Below, in pieces: positions 33,260-44,170 of a stretch of DNA of 64,000 nucleotides. A program made the position numbers and the translations under genes. The stretch spans positions 395,437 to 459,436 of the forward strand of contig CAJNDT010003435.1 of NCBI GenBank assembly GCA_905221615.1. The letters run 5' to 3'. The notes beneath the pieces are model-generated. The model did no database searches. It was given only the letters and a program-made list of their open reading frames with translations, and was not told the DNA's origin. This DNA is from Symbiodinium sp. CCMP2592 (Eukaryota > Sar > Dinophyceae > Suessiales > Symbiodiniaceae). Each line of letters starts with the position of its first letter. The stretch's first letter is position 1.

Positions 33260-36200
33260 GTATTCCCCCAAACCCTTCAACCCTGAAAATAAACCCCCAA
33301 ACCCTAGAAATAAACCCCCTAACCCCGAGAAATAAACCCCCTAACCCTAGAAATAAACCCCCCCAAACCCCTAGAAATAAACCCCCTAACCCTAGAAATA
33401 AACCCCCCCAAACCCCTAGGCCCCCAAACTCTGATCTCCCCAACCCTGAAACCCCTAGCGATCTCAATCCTGAGCCTCGAAAGCCCCTCAACTTACCGTT
33501 GGTTAGTAGGGAATGGAAGAATGGTAGTAATACAGTAGAAGCCAGAAAGTTGGAATATCATTATCGTAACCCCTTTGAAGTAAATTATAGGGGATCCTAC
33601 CATTAATCCATATTCCAACTTTCTGGAGTTCCCTGTAGTAGTTATAATTGTACCCCATTCCTCCATTCCCTACTAACCAAAGGTAAAGATCCCTTTAAAG
33701 GAACCCTAAACCCCTATAGATCCCTTTAAAGGAACCCTATAGATCCCTTTAAAGGAGCCCTAGTCCCTGCTAACCAACGGTAAGTCAACTGCTCTTTGCT
33801 AGTCAGCAGACAATCGGTTAAGGGGTCTATCTGTAGTCTCCATTGTAGTTCCTTTTATTGATTATCCAATTTTATGGTTAGGACCCTATAATAGAGATTT
33901 TGGTTAACCAACAAAAGGAACTACAATGGAGACTATAGGTAGGGTCTAGCGATTTAGGGATTCAGGGTCTACGGTTTAGGGTTTAGCAGCCTCTCCCGTC
34001 TCGCCGAGGTGATGCACAGTGGAATGCTCAAGAAATACTTCCCCGATAAAGGCCAGTGGTGAGGTTTCTGGGGTCCAGGATGCACCAACACCCCGTAATC
34101 TGGGGGCCTTGATAATTACCTATACGATGTCGGGGGTTCCTCGTGATAATTAGAGTATAGTGGGCCCAAAAACCCCTTTATGTAATCCTTTGAATGGATG
34201 ATGGAAACCTTCAAGAACTTGCACAGCCCTTGCAAAAAAGCAAAACCATCCTGAACTGAAGCTGGTATCTTGTATATACTGGGATCCCTAAACCCCTTCG
34301 CCTACCCCCTAAAAACAAAAACCCTCAATGCTAAACCCTAAACCCACAAATCCCTCAACCCTTACCCTAAAACCCTAACGCCCTAACCTTCCAATGCCTT
34401 GGGATCTTCGGACTCTCAGTCGGGGCTTCGGGCGTGTGCTTGGTGTTCGCCTCTGGCGACGCACTGTCTGGGAACAGTAGTAGGGGAATATGTGGGGGGA
34501 TTTTGGATGATTCCGATAGTGTACCTCAACCTATCAAATCCTACTTTTTTGTCGGTTTTCGTTATAAACCCTAGTATGGGCATTTATAGGGACCCTACGA
34601 AAGAGTAGGTTCTGGTAGGTTAAGGTGTAGAGTGTTACATCTAAAGGGTTTATCACGGTGGCTTTCATCGGGTTTGCTGGGGTTGTCGGGTTCCCTAAAC
34701 TCAGAATCGCAACAGCGCCGGGACAGGATCCCACAAGTTGGAGCCTACACTACGTCTCTCGCTGCTGAAACTTCCAAGGCTTCATAGCTCTCTAGTAGCT
34801 TCTAGTAGATAGTTCATCATGTATACCATCGTATGTAGTTTTAGCTTTTATGGCATCTAGTAGATCATTGTAAGTATCATATTCCAAACCTGGTTGGCCT
34901 GGATACTTGAACCCGGGCTCATGTGTTTTGACTGCTATTGTACATTTCATAGCGCCCCCATAGACCCCTGCACCCCTATTCAGAACCCTTTAGCACTCCG
35001 GGTAGAGCCCGTATAGATCCCGATGGCAACATGATATGTGTGGCGCCGGGCATGCCGGCACCCCAAAATAGTATCCAAATCATTTAATTAGGGACCCCAA
35101 AAGGACATCAGCATAATCATTTTACAGGGGTATCGCTACCTTGGTGGGCTTCACTCTAACCGAGCTTGCATTGCATGGATATCGCTGTCCGAATTGCGGC
35201 CCTAATCATGGCCGTGGCGATCAGTACTACGATAGCCTAAACCCTAAACCCTAAACCCTAAACCCCTAAACCCTAAACCCCTAAACCCTAAACCCTAAAC
35301 CCTAAACGAACCCCGGTAACCCTAAACCCTCAGCTGCCAGGATTCGGGTTCATTGAGCCCCAAGATGGCAGTGAAGACCTTTTCGCGTGCCATGGCACAG
35401 GGTTTTAGGGATTAGGGAGCCCTAAACCCTAAACCCTAATCCCTAAACCCTAAACCCTGTAAAGGGTTCCTTTAAGGAGTCTATAGGGCTCTTTAGGGGT
35501 TTAGGGATTTAGGAGATCAGGGTTTGGGGTTGAGTGTCAGTGGTCCCCAAACCCTGAGCCCTGTATCCTAAAGAGCCCTAAACCTAGACCCTAACTCCTA
35601 AAACCGAAACCCAAAGTCTAAGTCCTGCGACCTGAGCCTATGACCCCTAGCTCCACCATGAAAGCCTCAATGTTTCTCGACTGAGCTACGTCAGCGCAGG
35701 CACACTGTGATGCATCAAGGGCTGCAGGGGTTCTTGCTTTGGGGGCTTAGCATCCTTCCGAGGCAGAAATTGTTGACAGCTGAGGCATTCGAGACAGTTC
35801 ACAGGAGGCGATCCTACAAACCTGACTGATGGCATCAAGGTGAAGTGCCTGGGACCTGTGCTTGGAAGTCCAGGTTTCTGCAGGGAGGCCTTTGCGATGC
35901 TCTTGTTCTGGAAGAAAGGATGCAAGGGTCCTGGGGAGGCTCGAGATGCGAGTCGCGTATGCAATGTGGATATACACAGATACACAAATCCACGAGACAT
36001 GTGTATGCATGCGTGTATTCGCGCATGTGTGTGTGTGTGTGTGTGTGTGCATGCATATATTTGTATGCATATATATATATATATATATAGACCGTCGTGC
36101 GGAAGGGGAAGGGTGGTGTCCGTCCCCAGGCAGGATCTGTCAACGGATAGAATTCCGAAATGTTCTTTTATATGGTTGGCAATTCTTGGAAATTTCTACA

Positions 36201-39200
36201 CATGCATGCAACGCTCCTAGACCTAATCTTAATCCCAGTTCAGCTCTTAGTACCACTATTACTTTTTGTAGAAGTCTTACTTCTAGTATCAGTGTTCAAT
36301 ATTCAATATGCCAATGGACTCATGCACGAACGTACGCATTTATCAATATACAAAGAGCATACAGACATACAGGTATACAAATATAGTATTGTTCGAATAC
36401 ATTAATGTAATGGTATATTAAGCTGTTAATATACGAATCTATCAGTATACGAACACATCAACACTAATTCTAGTATTGATACGACGAATACTAGCACTTC
36501 TGCGAATAGTATACTGACATTAAAGCCAGCATTAAGACTGCGTAAAACTAACATCGGCATTAGCACTGGCATTAACACTAGGTATCACTAAATATGCTAG
36601 TTTTCTAATATACGAATACTGTAAAATGCAAGTATACTGACATGTGTGTATATATATACAGATAGATAGATAAATATCTACACATGCATATGCATATACA
36701 TATACGCATGTATGTATGTATGTATGTATGTATGTATTTACATACATATCATACATCCATTGTGTATCTGTGTATGTAGTATCAGGACTGTTGTATTTGT
36801 GTGACGTGGTCCCCAATTGGCTGACCTCTCCCGCCCGAGCTCATCTCAGGTACGAGGTGGAATGGGACGCGAAGAAGGGCAAGAACAAAGCAGGCTGCTG
36901 GGTGGACACGTTGTCAGGGAACCTTAAACTCTAAACCCTAAACTCCAAACCCCTAACCCTAGAAGCCCAGATGCCTTGTAAGATCTTTTCGCCACAACAC
37001 CGACACAGGGTAGCTGGGCCTGCATGCGAAGTCTCTAAAGTGTCTCTAATGAAGCCTGGAAGCTCTACCTATAGTCTCCATTGTAGTTCCGCTAGCCAAT
37101 GATGTATTTAGGACCCTATAGTTTCTAACATAACCCCAAGAAAATAAGTACAATCAATGGAGACTATAGGGAACACGGATCCCCCAAAAAGCTTGTCACA
37201 CCCTGCAAAGGGCCCTAGATTGCAGCCCTGTAGTCGGAACGTCCTGAGGATCATGGTGCCTCGACAACGGCGAGGCCGGCTTCGGCGGTTTCGGAGGCTG
37301 TGGTGGCTGCGGCGGCTGCTGCGGCGGCTGTGGAGGGTGTGGAGGGTGCGGGGGCTGTGGAGGCTGTGGTGGCTGCGGTGGTTGCGGCTGCGGTGGCTGC
37401 GGCTGCGGAGGTGGAGGCTTTGGCATGCAGCAAGGCTTTGGAGGAGGCATGGGCTGTGCCGAGGCTGCATGTGGATTCAACGGAAGGGGAGATGAGGGGC
37501 CAATCCAGTTGGACTCATCCAATGTCAGCTTTGATTATATCGATACGAATCATAATTACTGCTCATATATTTGCTGATACTGACAACAGTGGTAATCACG
37601 CAATGACAATGCCGGCAATAGTAAGTAATTAGGCAACAGTCGCGCGATAATTAAGTATCAACAGATGACTACCTAACGATATTGAGAACACTATATAGCA
37701 GTACTGACGTCGGCTTTATACAGATCCTCCAAGCCATGACGGTGTGTGATGTGGCCAGCAAGTCTAAGCCCTATTGCCCCCCTATTGCCTAAACCCAATT
37801 TGCAGACGCATCTGGGAGTTTCCGAAAATAGGGGACCCTAATATAGTACCCTAAATAGTAAGCTCCTTATTATAAGGACCCCAAAATAAGGTACCCCTAA
37901 TTTTCGGAATCTCCCATCTGCATCATGCTACAGGTCCCCAGTACGGTGGTGGTCAGGGCTTCGGAGGACCCGGCAATGGATACGGCCCAGCCGCTTGCTT
38001 GATGTTTGATGCCCCCTCTCTCCCATCGTATCATAGACTAGGTAGGCCTTTGGGACATTATATATATATTCCCTTTTTGGGCTTAGTAGGACCCTATTTA
38101 CGAATATTTTTCAGAGGCTTTAAGGGGCCAAACTAGTAGAACTTCACCCTAAATCCCAATTAGCTCCAAATCCCACACCGCAATCCCCATGCCGTGACCC
38201 CTGATCCATTCTTTCGTTGAGCCTTAGCCTTAACCTACCCATAGGCTCCATGGTAGTTCCGTTTTTGGATTACCTTACAGGATTCTAAATGCTGACCCCC
38301 AATAAGGAACTACTATGGAGCCCACGGGAAGCGAATCATAATCATGTCCGAAAAGGTTCCCCAGTAGTGCAGCCACTTGGGCTAGAGGGGCCCTAAACCA
38401 AGAATCCCGAAGCTTGTAATTCAGGTGCCTTAATAGTTAGACTAGGGTTTAGGGGGTATGCTATACTATACCCATAGGCCCCAAAGTAGTTCCTTTTTGG
38501 GAATATATTATAGGATTTTATATACGAACCCCAAAAAGGAACTACTTTGGGGCCTTAGGGTAGCTATAATACGGAACAGTAACTAAACCCTAAACCCTAA
38601 ACCCTAAACCCTGAACCCTAAACCCTAAACAGTATGCAGAACGCATAAGCCCAAACCTTCTAACACCCAAGAGAGTCGAAACTGTAATCCCCGGAGGCAA
38701 AACCTGAAATCCATTAGGGTTTAGGGTTTACCTTAACCCTGAAACACCTACCTTTTTAGGGTTCCTTATTATGACTTCCTTTTCTAAGTCCTTAAAAATG
38801 TAGGTTATTCCGGGTTCAGGTAGGGCCTAAGCCCTAAACCAAGCTCTCAAGACCCACTTACCTAAAGCCACGCCGCAGGCCAGCACGCCTCAGAATGATC
38901 CGCGCTTCTCCCCGTATGGCGGAGCCCCACAGCAGGGTGGCTTCGGAGGCCTGGGCTATGCTAGGCTTTGGGTTTTGTCATAAGTATTAATTATTAGTTC
39001 AGGTGTAGGGTTTAGAGGTTCAGGGTTTAGGGGTTTACGGTTTAGGGTTCTTCAGTATACTCAGAGTACATGCAAACCCAAAGGACTAGTCCAATCATGA
39101 GGTCCTAGAAAGGTTCTGGAGTTAGGGTTCTACATTCCGGGGTGTTTGGATTTGAGGCTTAGGGTTTGGGTCTAGTTTTGAGATTAGGTTGTAGGGTTTA

Positions 39201-42200
39201 CCTGAACCCGGAATAACCTACATTTTTAATGACTTATATACGGAAATCATAATAAGGAATCTAAAAAGGTAGGTTTTTCAGGGTTAAGGTAGGGTTTGGT
39301 GTTTCGGGTCAGGGTAGAGGGTGCTGTGATGATCCGGGGCTCAAGTCCTCCTACTGCTGCTGGCTACTTTTGGGCTCTTGGGGTGGGTTCCTTGGCCTCT
39401 TGTATAGTGTGTAGTTGCCTACCGGTTGCTTTGCCATGGTTGCGCAGATGCGCCTCGCAAGTGCAACTTTTTGCTAGTCACTGGTGGAGGGCTCCGAATT
39501 CAGGCTGTTCGGAGTGCGGTGGCGGATGAGCCCCCGACCTGCCTTTCTGGATGTGGTATGGATGTGCAAGCTCATTGCTTTACGGTTTTCTCCTGGCAGC
39601 CAATTTTTCTTGAATTCCTAGTGTACAGGCGATGCGCCCGCTGCCTTCATTTCTCGGGCTGCGGCTAGTGATGTGTGGCCGGGTACCTGCGTGCTAAATC
39701 CATCATGAGTGGACACGTGGTAGTGCTTTGCCCTGGGCGTCCCGGACTTGCTGCAGCGCGGTCGGCGCAGCTAGGCTGGTTCCCATGGCATGGCAGACAG
39801 ATCTCACGAGGTCGCATTCGGCGCGGATCATGACATGAGCTCTGTGTTTAATTCGGCGGCTGGTGCTGCAACAGCTGCCGCCAGTGCTGGAATGGTGGGC
39901 ATCTTCTTGCTTGACAGCTTGCAGGCGTTTTGTTTCAACGGATTTCTGCTTCAGTCGAAGTGGACTTTCTTGGCTGGCGTCTGCGGTTCAGTGGCATGGA
40001 TCTCTACCTTTCGACGCATTGCATTGCAGTGAAAAACGTATGGCTGGTGCCAGTGTAAACAGCCTGCGGGAACGGCAGAGGAGTATGAGATAGTCCGTTG
40101 CCAAGAATAAGGGTTTACGCGTTAGGCTATGCCGATCCCAAGCTAATATGCTGAACCCGAAACCCCAAACAAACCTAAAGCACCAGCCCGAAAATTTTTT
40201 ATAGCCCTTTTGACCCCTGGGTTGCTGGGGAGCTCAGTATGAAACCCTTGTGCAGCCGCATAGAACCCCCACGAAAGGGCTGTAAAGCCCTCCAATCGGC
40301 CCCCGGAACCTGAATGACCGAAACAATCAAACTCTAAATCCCTGAACCCCTAAACCCTAAACCCTAAAACCCCTATTGATCCCTTAAAGGAACCCTTATA
40401 GATCCCTTTAAAGGACCCCCTATAAACCCCCTCTTTTTCCCTTGAAAAGACCCCTAAACCCCTCAACCCCCAACCCTAAAACCCAACACCCTTAAAAACC
40501 TTCTAGACCCCTTAAAGGGGCCCTCTACATGAACTTCCCAACCCCTAAACCCCTAAGCCCCTTTGAAAAAGCCCACCTCTTCCCCAGACCCCCCAGAAGG
40601 ATCTAGAAAGTAGATCCCCTGATTTGGGGCTCTATACTATCTAAGGGTACGTTATAGGAACCCCCATGAAGGGATCTACTTTTTGGATCCTCCCCTAAGC
40701 CCTTAGCCCGCCTAAACCCTAAAACCATATAGATCCCTTAAAGGGACCCTCAAAGGAACCTCCTATCAGGGTTTAGGGTTTAGGGTTTAGGGACTTTATA
40801 AGGAGCTCCCATTAAGGGATCTACTTTTTGGATCCTCCCCCAATGTTCTGGGTCGAGCAGGTCAGGCGCCAATGGGCCAGGGAGGTCCTGCCTCTCTGCC
40901 GCCAGGCCATGGGAAAAGGAGCCCTTATAGAACCCTTAAAAGAGCGCTTACAGGAACCCTTGCAGGGAACCCTTAAAAGAGCGCTTAAAGGGACCCTTAA
41001 AGGGAAAAAACCTAAAAGGGGATTGTTTTTTTGTTTGGTTTAGGGTTCCTTAAATTAAGAGGGCATTTCATAGGGTTTAGGGTACCTTAAATGAAGAGGG
41101 CATTTCATAGGGTTTAGGGTACCTTATATTGAAAGGGCATTTCATAGGGTTTAGGGTTTAGGGCAAATCCCAGGGGTTGAGGGTGTAGCGGTTTAGAGGT
41201 TTAGGGGTTTACGGTTTGAGGGTTTGGGGTTTAGAGGTAAGGAGACATAAATAAGGATCAGCCTGTTCAACATCAGGGTCTCAAATATTCGACAGGGTGG
41301 AAAGGGTATAGTAAAGAACCTGTAACGAACAATCTGCTGTATAATCATTGCTTTTCTACACGAAAGTTTCTTCGTGGGTTACGCATGGTGTTTTGATAAG
41401 GGCTTCTCCGGGCTTATCAGGGGGGTCTCATTGGATTGCATAGGGGTTATGTTGGGAACTTGCACGGCTCTTGGGCAGCAGACGCATTGCCCCGATCTTC
41501 CAGCTGGAACAGGGCTGGTATATTCATTTTATTGGGATTCTTATTGCGATTGCTATAGTGTTAGTGTTGCTGTTGCTGTCATGATCATTATGATTAGTAC
41601 TATTGTTATTGTATTTGTTGTAGGGTGTTTATCATGGTTGTTGTTGTTGCGGCTATCATTATTGTTATTAATATCACTACTAGTGTTATTGGTATTGCTG
41701 TTAAGATAAACAGCGTCATCTCAAGATTATTACTAGTATTGTTTTTGTGATTCTGAGTACCGCTTGTTATGACTACTATTAGTGGTATTAGTAATCGTGC
41801 TGGTGTTCGTGGTATTACAAGTGCTAGAATTATTGATATCATCATCGTCATAAGTACTTCCCCCCCCCCCCCGTCTCTCTCCCTCTCCCTCCCTCCCTCC
41901 CTCTCCCCTCTCCCTCCCTCTCCCTCCCTCCTCCCCCTCTTCTCCCTCTCCCCCTCTTCCCTCGCTCCCTCGCTGACCCCGTGGCTTCACAAAAACAGTG
42001 CGACCATAGCCTGAGTGTGTCGCAAAGCAGAATGAACCACCACCAACAGCAAGAAGTGACAATGAATCCGTACAGCTTGTGGTGTCTGCAAAGTAGAGCA
42101 CGACGTTTCTATCACTGTGTCTGGGAGTTTCCGAAAATAAGGGACCCTAATATAGTACCCTAAATAATAGAACCCTTATTACAAGGACCTCAAAATAGGC

Positions 42201-43350
42201 ACCCCTAATTTCGGAAACTTCCATATAGTCGTGTTATTGCATTCCCAGTCCCCAGGCCCGGAACACTGAAAAAGCAACGGCCCTCAAACGCCCCAACTCC
42301 TGACGCCCTGAATTCCATAAACGCCCAAAGCCCCAAAGCCCTTGCGAAACCTTTAAGGAACTCTGATAGAACCCTCACAGAACCCCTGACACAACATCTG
42401 AACTTAAACTCCCTAAGCCCGAAACCCTAAACCCTGAAAGCTCGAAGCTCCCTATCTCCTTAACCCTGAAAAAGCTCCGATGTCTTTGCCAGGCTGGGAA
42501 CAGACCCAAGATCCCAGCAGCCCCGACCCAAGATCTTCAATGGCATCAGGGTTTCAGGGCTTTCGGTTTAGGGGTTTAGGCTTTAGGAGTTTAGGGTTTT
42601 GGGCCTTAGGTTTAGGAGTTTGAGTTGGGTGTGTTTAGGGCTTTGGGGGTTTTCTGAGGATTTCATCATCATCATCATCATGGGAGGTCGCCTTAGCCAC
42701 CTGTAGTTCTGTCTGTCTGTATGTTTATCCAATAAATCTATCTGTTTATCTGTCTATCTATCCGTCTATCTGACCACCTCCAGCGATTCTGGTGTTGTCT
42801 TTATCATGGCATAGGGGTATCCCATATGGTTTTTACGGAGTATATGTGGATGCGATTCCCAATGATTCCAACATATCCCAACCCATATGTCAGAGCATTC
42901 TATCATTTGACCCTACCTGTTTCTGTTCTTCTGAGGAGATTTGCATTTGTCGGCTCTTTATCGGCTTTGAGGTGGCAAGGCCACCAACTGCAACCCCTGC
43001 CCCCGTGGGAAATTTTAGCATAGTATAGTGTAGTGTAGTATAGTATGGTCGAGTATAGTGTTTTAGACGTAAACCTCTTCGAGGTGGCAAGACCTACTAT
43101 TTCAACCCCCTAAACCCTAAACCCTAAACCCTAACTCTTCGAGGTGGCAAGACCTACTATTTCAACCGCAGCACCAACGAGACTAGCTGGACTCCGCCCG
43201 CGGCGGCCCCCGCGCCCGCGCCGGCCGTCGAGGCCGAATTTAGGGTCCCAAAAGGTCCAAAGTGCCTAGATAGGGTGTTTTTAAAGGGGCCTATAAGGGT
43301 TACTATAAGGGATGTATAAGGGTACTATATTATATTACCTTAGTATAGCA

Positions 43351-43397
<47 letters not shown>

Positions 43398-44170
43398 CTT
43401 TGTATATTAGGAATTGCTAGTAGGATTTGGGGAAGTACAAACCCTAAACCCCTAAACCCCTAAACCTTAAACCCTAAACCCTATCCCCCATAAGAGTACC
43501 TAGGACCCTTTGGGGGCTTTAGCGTGGAGCAGGGCACTAGGAGCTCGGGGCACCGTTTGAAGATGCTGCTCTGGCTTGCCGGTTTGAGGCCTTCGGGGGT
43601 CTCAGGTTTAGGGGTTTAGGGCTTTACCTGGACCCCCAAAGTATGTAGAGTAATGGCCTTTTATAGGTATTGGGCCATTATTTTACCTACTTTGGGGGGT
43701 TTGGGGCTTTAGGGTTTTAGAGGTCGAGGGTCTGGGGTTGATTTTTTGCTCCCTGCCTGGTCCATTAATTCACCGCTACAGCTCTGCACAGGCTGGCGGC
43801 TCCTTGCCACCGGGCTGGGAGCAGGCAACCGATCCAAACAGCGGCAAGCCGCACAGCTGACACGTTTGTGTAAGACGAGTAGTCTGCTGCAATCTCCTTC
43901 TCGCGCTAGAACTGGCTCTCTGATATTCATGGTTCTGGATACCTGAGTGCTTTTTTTTTGCGGTCAGTCGTGTCGGAAGATCCGGAGTACAGGACTACTT
44001 CAGCTTTCTTTGTCAGATCATGCTCTTAGCCTGATTAGCCAAAAACCCTTAGTAACCCTTAATGCTAAATCGTTGACCCTCTAAACCGTACCAAAAACCG
44101 CAATGACTATGCCAGGTACTACTTCAACAGGTCGACCAACGAGACCAGATGGGAAGCGCCGACCATGTGA
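31454..44170 (+). CDS. Tandem cold-shock domain, Gly/Cys-rich, tandem WW protein; 17 exons
   Basis: Exons: 31454-31492, 31672-31730, 32134-32197, 32579-32604, 33109-33166, 34009-34051, 35341-35394, 35808-35844, 36850-36889, 37275-37452, 37934-37989, 38879-38948, 40861-40905, 42493-42519, 43144-43232, 43792-43850, 44116-44170. They sum to 999 nt: 332 residues and a TGA. Residues 1-60: cold-shock domain 1 (LKKFVSDKGFGFITPDEGG, then GERVTYEAEWDDRKSK). About 80-140: domain 2 (LKKYFPDKGFGFIEPQDGS, YEVEWDAKKGKNK). About 140-240: Gly/Cys-rich, then Gly/Gln/Pro. About 250-280 and 300-332: WW domains (PPGWEQTQDPSSGKTYYFN and PPGWEQATDPNSGKPYYFN). Cold-shock domains bind single-stranded RNA/DNA; WW domains bind proline motifs, so an RNA-binding scaffold is the likely role. 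Thirteen introns are GC-AG, three GT-AG. Exon 2 could end at 31727 (GA-AG) instead. No signal peptide. Confidence 0.85.
33190..33259. repeat. CA dinucleotide tract
   Basis: About 35 CA repeats within intron 5 of the cold-shock/WW gene, followed by a 20-24 bp repeat of AAATAAACCCCC(T/A)AACCC type to 33415. Confidence 0.9.
33492..33781. mobile_element. Nested inverted-repeat elements in intron 5
   Basis: The outermost arms are CTTACCGTTGGTTAGTAGGG at 33492 and its complement ending CTAACCAACGGTAAG at 33781, each containing TA. A second right arm (CCCTACTAACCAAAGGTA) ends at about 33685, so the outer element is itself duplicated at one end. Inside, at 33542-33626, sits a complete 85-bp element with arms CCAGAAAGTTGGAATAT. 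A relative of the outer arm lies at 33063-33085, and another near 21070-21175. Confidence 0.7.
33830..33939. mobile_element. Short inverted-repeat element, family E copy 2
   Basis: 110 bp; interior is in reverse order to copy 1 (33857-33915 is the complement of 20310-20370), so orientation differs. TA at both ends. It lies in intron 5 of the cold-shock/WW gene. Confidence 0.8.
34524..34625. mobile_element. Short inverted-repeat element, family D copy
   Basis: Ends CCTCAACCTATCAAATCCTA / GTAGGTTCTGGTAGGTTAAGG, TA on the left, TG on the right. In intron 6 of the cold-shock/WW gene. Confidence 0.5.
35229..35307. repeat. Interstitial telomere-like tract in intron 6
   Basis: Eleven CCCTAAA-type units, 33 bases before exon 7 of the cold-shock/WW gene, showing that such tracts sit close to splice acceptors. 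Confidence 0.9.
36024..36090. repeat. GT and TA microsatellites in intron 8
   Basis: (GT)n at 36024-36048 and (TA)n at 36067-36089; a further TATG run lies at 36709-36737. Confidence 0.85.
37068..37170. mobile_element. Short inverted-repeat element, family E copy 3
   Basis: 103 bp; arms CCTATAGTCTCCATTGTAGT / CAATGGAGACTATAGGG. It makes up about a quarter of intron 9 (36890-37274). Confidence 0.75.
37815..37915. mobile_element. Short inverted-repeat element, family F copy 3
   Basis: 101 bp; GGGAGTTTCCGAAAATAGGG / TTTTCGGAATCTCCC with a direct repeat ATCTG at 37810-37814 and 37916-37920. It ends 18 bases before the acceptor of exon 11 (37934). Confidence 0.85.
38238..38328. mobile_element. 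Short inverted-repeat element, family B copy 4
   Basis: 91 bp; CCATAGGCTCCATGGTAGTT / GGAACTACTATGGAGCCCAC. TA on the left side. Intron 11. Confidence 0.7.
38471..38560. mobile_element. Short inverted-repeat element, family B copy 5
   Basis: 90 bp; CCCATAGGCCCCAAAGTAGT / GGAACTACTTTGGGGCCTTA, TA at both ends. Intron 11, 140 bases after copy 4. Confidence 0.75.
38731..38820. mobile_element. Short inverted-repeat element, family D copy
   Basis: 90 bp; CCTTAACCCTGAAACACCTA / TAGGTTATTCCGGGTTCAGG, TA at both ends. Intron 11. Confidence 0.75.
39201..39289. mobile_element. Short inverted-repeat element, family D copy
   Basis: 89 bp; CCTGAACCCGGAATAACCTA / TAGGTTTTTCAGGGTTAAGG, TA at both ends; opposite orientation to the copy at 38731. 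Intron 12. The rest of intron 12 (39300-40190) is ordinary-looking sequence with short ORFs (39296-39529, 39790-40032) that I do not recognise. Confidence 0.75.
40597..40692. mobile_element. Short inverted-repeat element, family H copy 2
   Basis: AGGATCTAGAAAGTAGATCC on the left, GGGATCTACTTTTTGGATCC on the right. In intron 12. A separate right arm recurs at 40816-40837, just before exon 13. Confidence 0.65.
41038..41160. repeat. 42-bp tandem repeat, three copies
   Basis: GAGGGCATTTCATAGGGTTT recurs at about 41060, 41095 and 41132, each with a telomere-like TTTAGGGTACCTTA leader. Intron 13. Confidence 0.8.
41863..41972. repeat. Polypyrimidine tract (C/T only)
   Basis: About 110 bases of almost pure CT, starting with ten C. 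Intron 13. The arginine/glycine-rich minus-strand ORF across it is an artefact. Confidence 0.9.
42124..42222. mobile_element. Short inverted-repeat element, family F copy 4
   Basis: 99 bp; GGGAGTTTCCGAAAATAAGG / AATTTCGGAAACTTCC. Intron 13. Confidence 0.75.
43074..43166 (+). repeat. Duplicated WW exon start
   Basis: The 33 bases CTCTTCGAGGTGGCAAGACC... to TTTCAACC occur at 43074-43106 and again at 43134-43166, with a CCCTAAA tract between. Only the second copy continues into the full exon 15; the first is a dead acceptor plus seven codons. Confidence 0.8.
43350..43395. repeat. TA dinucleotide tract
   Basis: (TA)n in intron 15 of the cold-shock/WW gene. Confidence 0.9.
43627..43706. mobile_element. 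Short inverted-repeat element, family J copy 2
   Basis: 80 bp; CCTGGACCCCCAAAGTATGT / CTACTTTGGGGGGTTTGGGG. TA on the left. Intron 15. Confidence 0.65.

Noticed and set aside
37157-37632. Arg/Leu/Trp-rich and Ala/Val-rich ORFs over the Gly-rich exon
   Set aside because: Shadow frames of exon 10; only the Gly/Cys frame fits both splice phases and the 999-nt total.
39296-40032. Separate genes within intron 12 of the cold-shock/WW gene
   Set aside because: ORFs of 77-80 codons without motif or partner exons; expected by chance in this composition.
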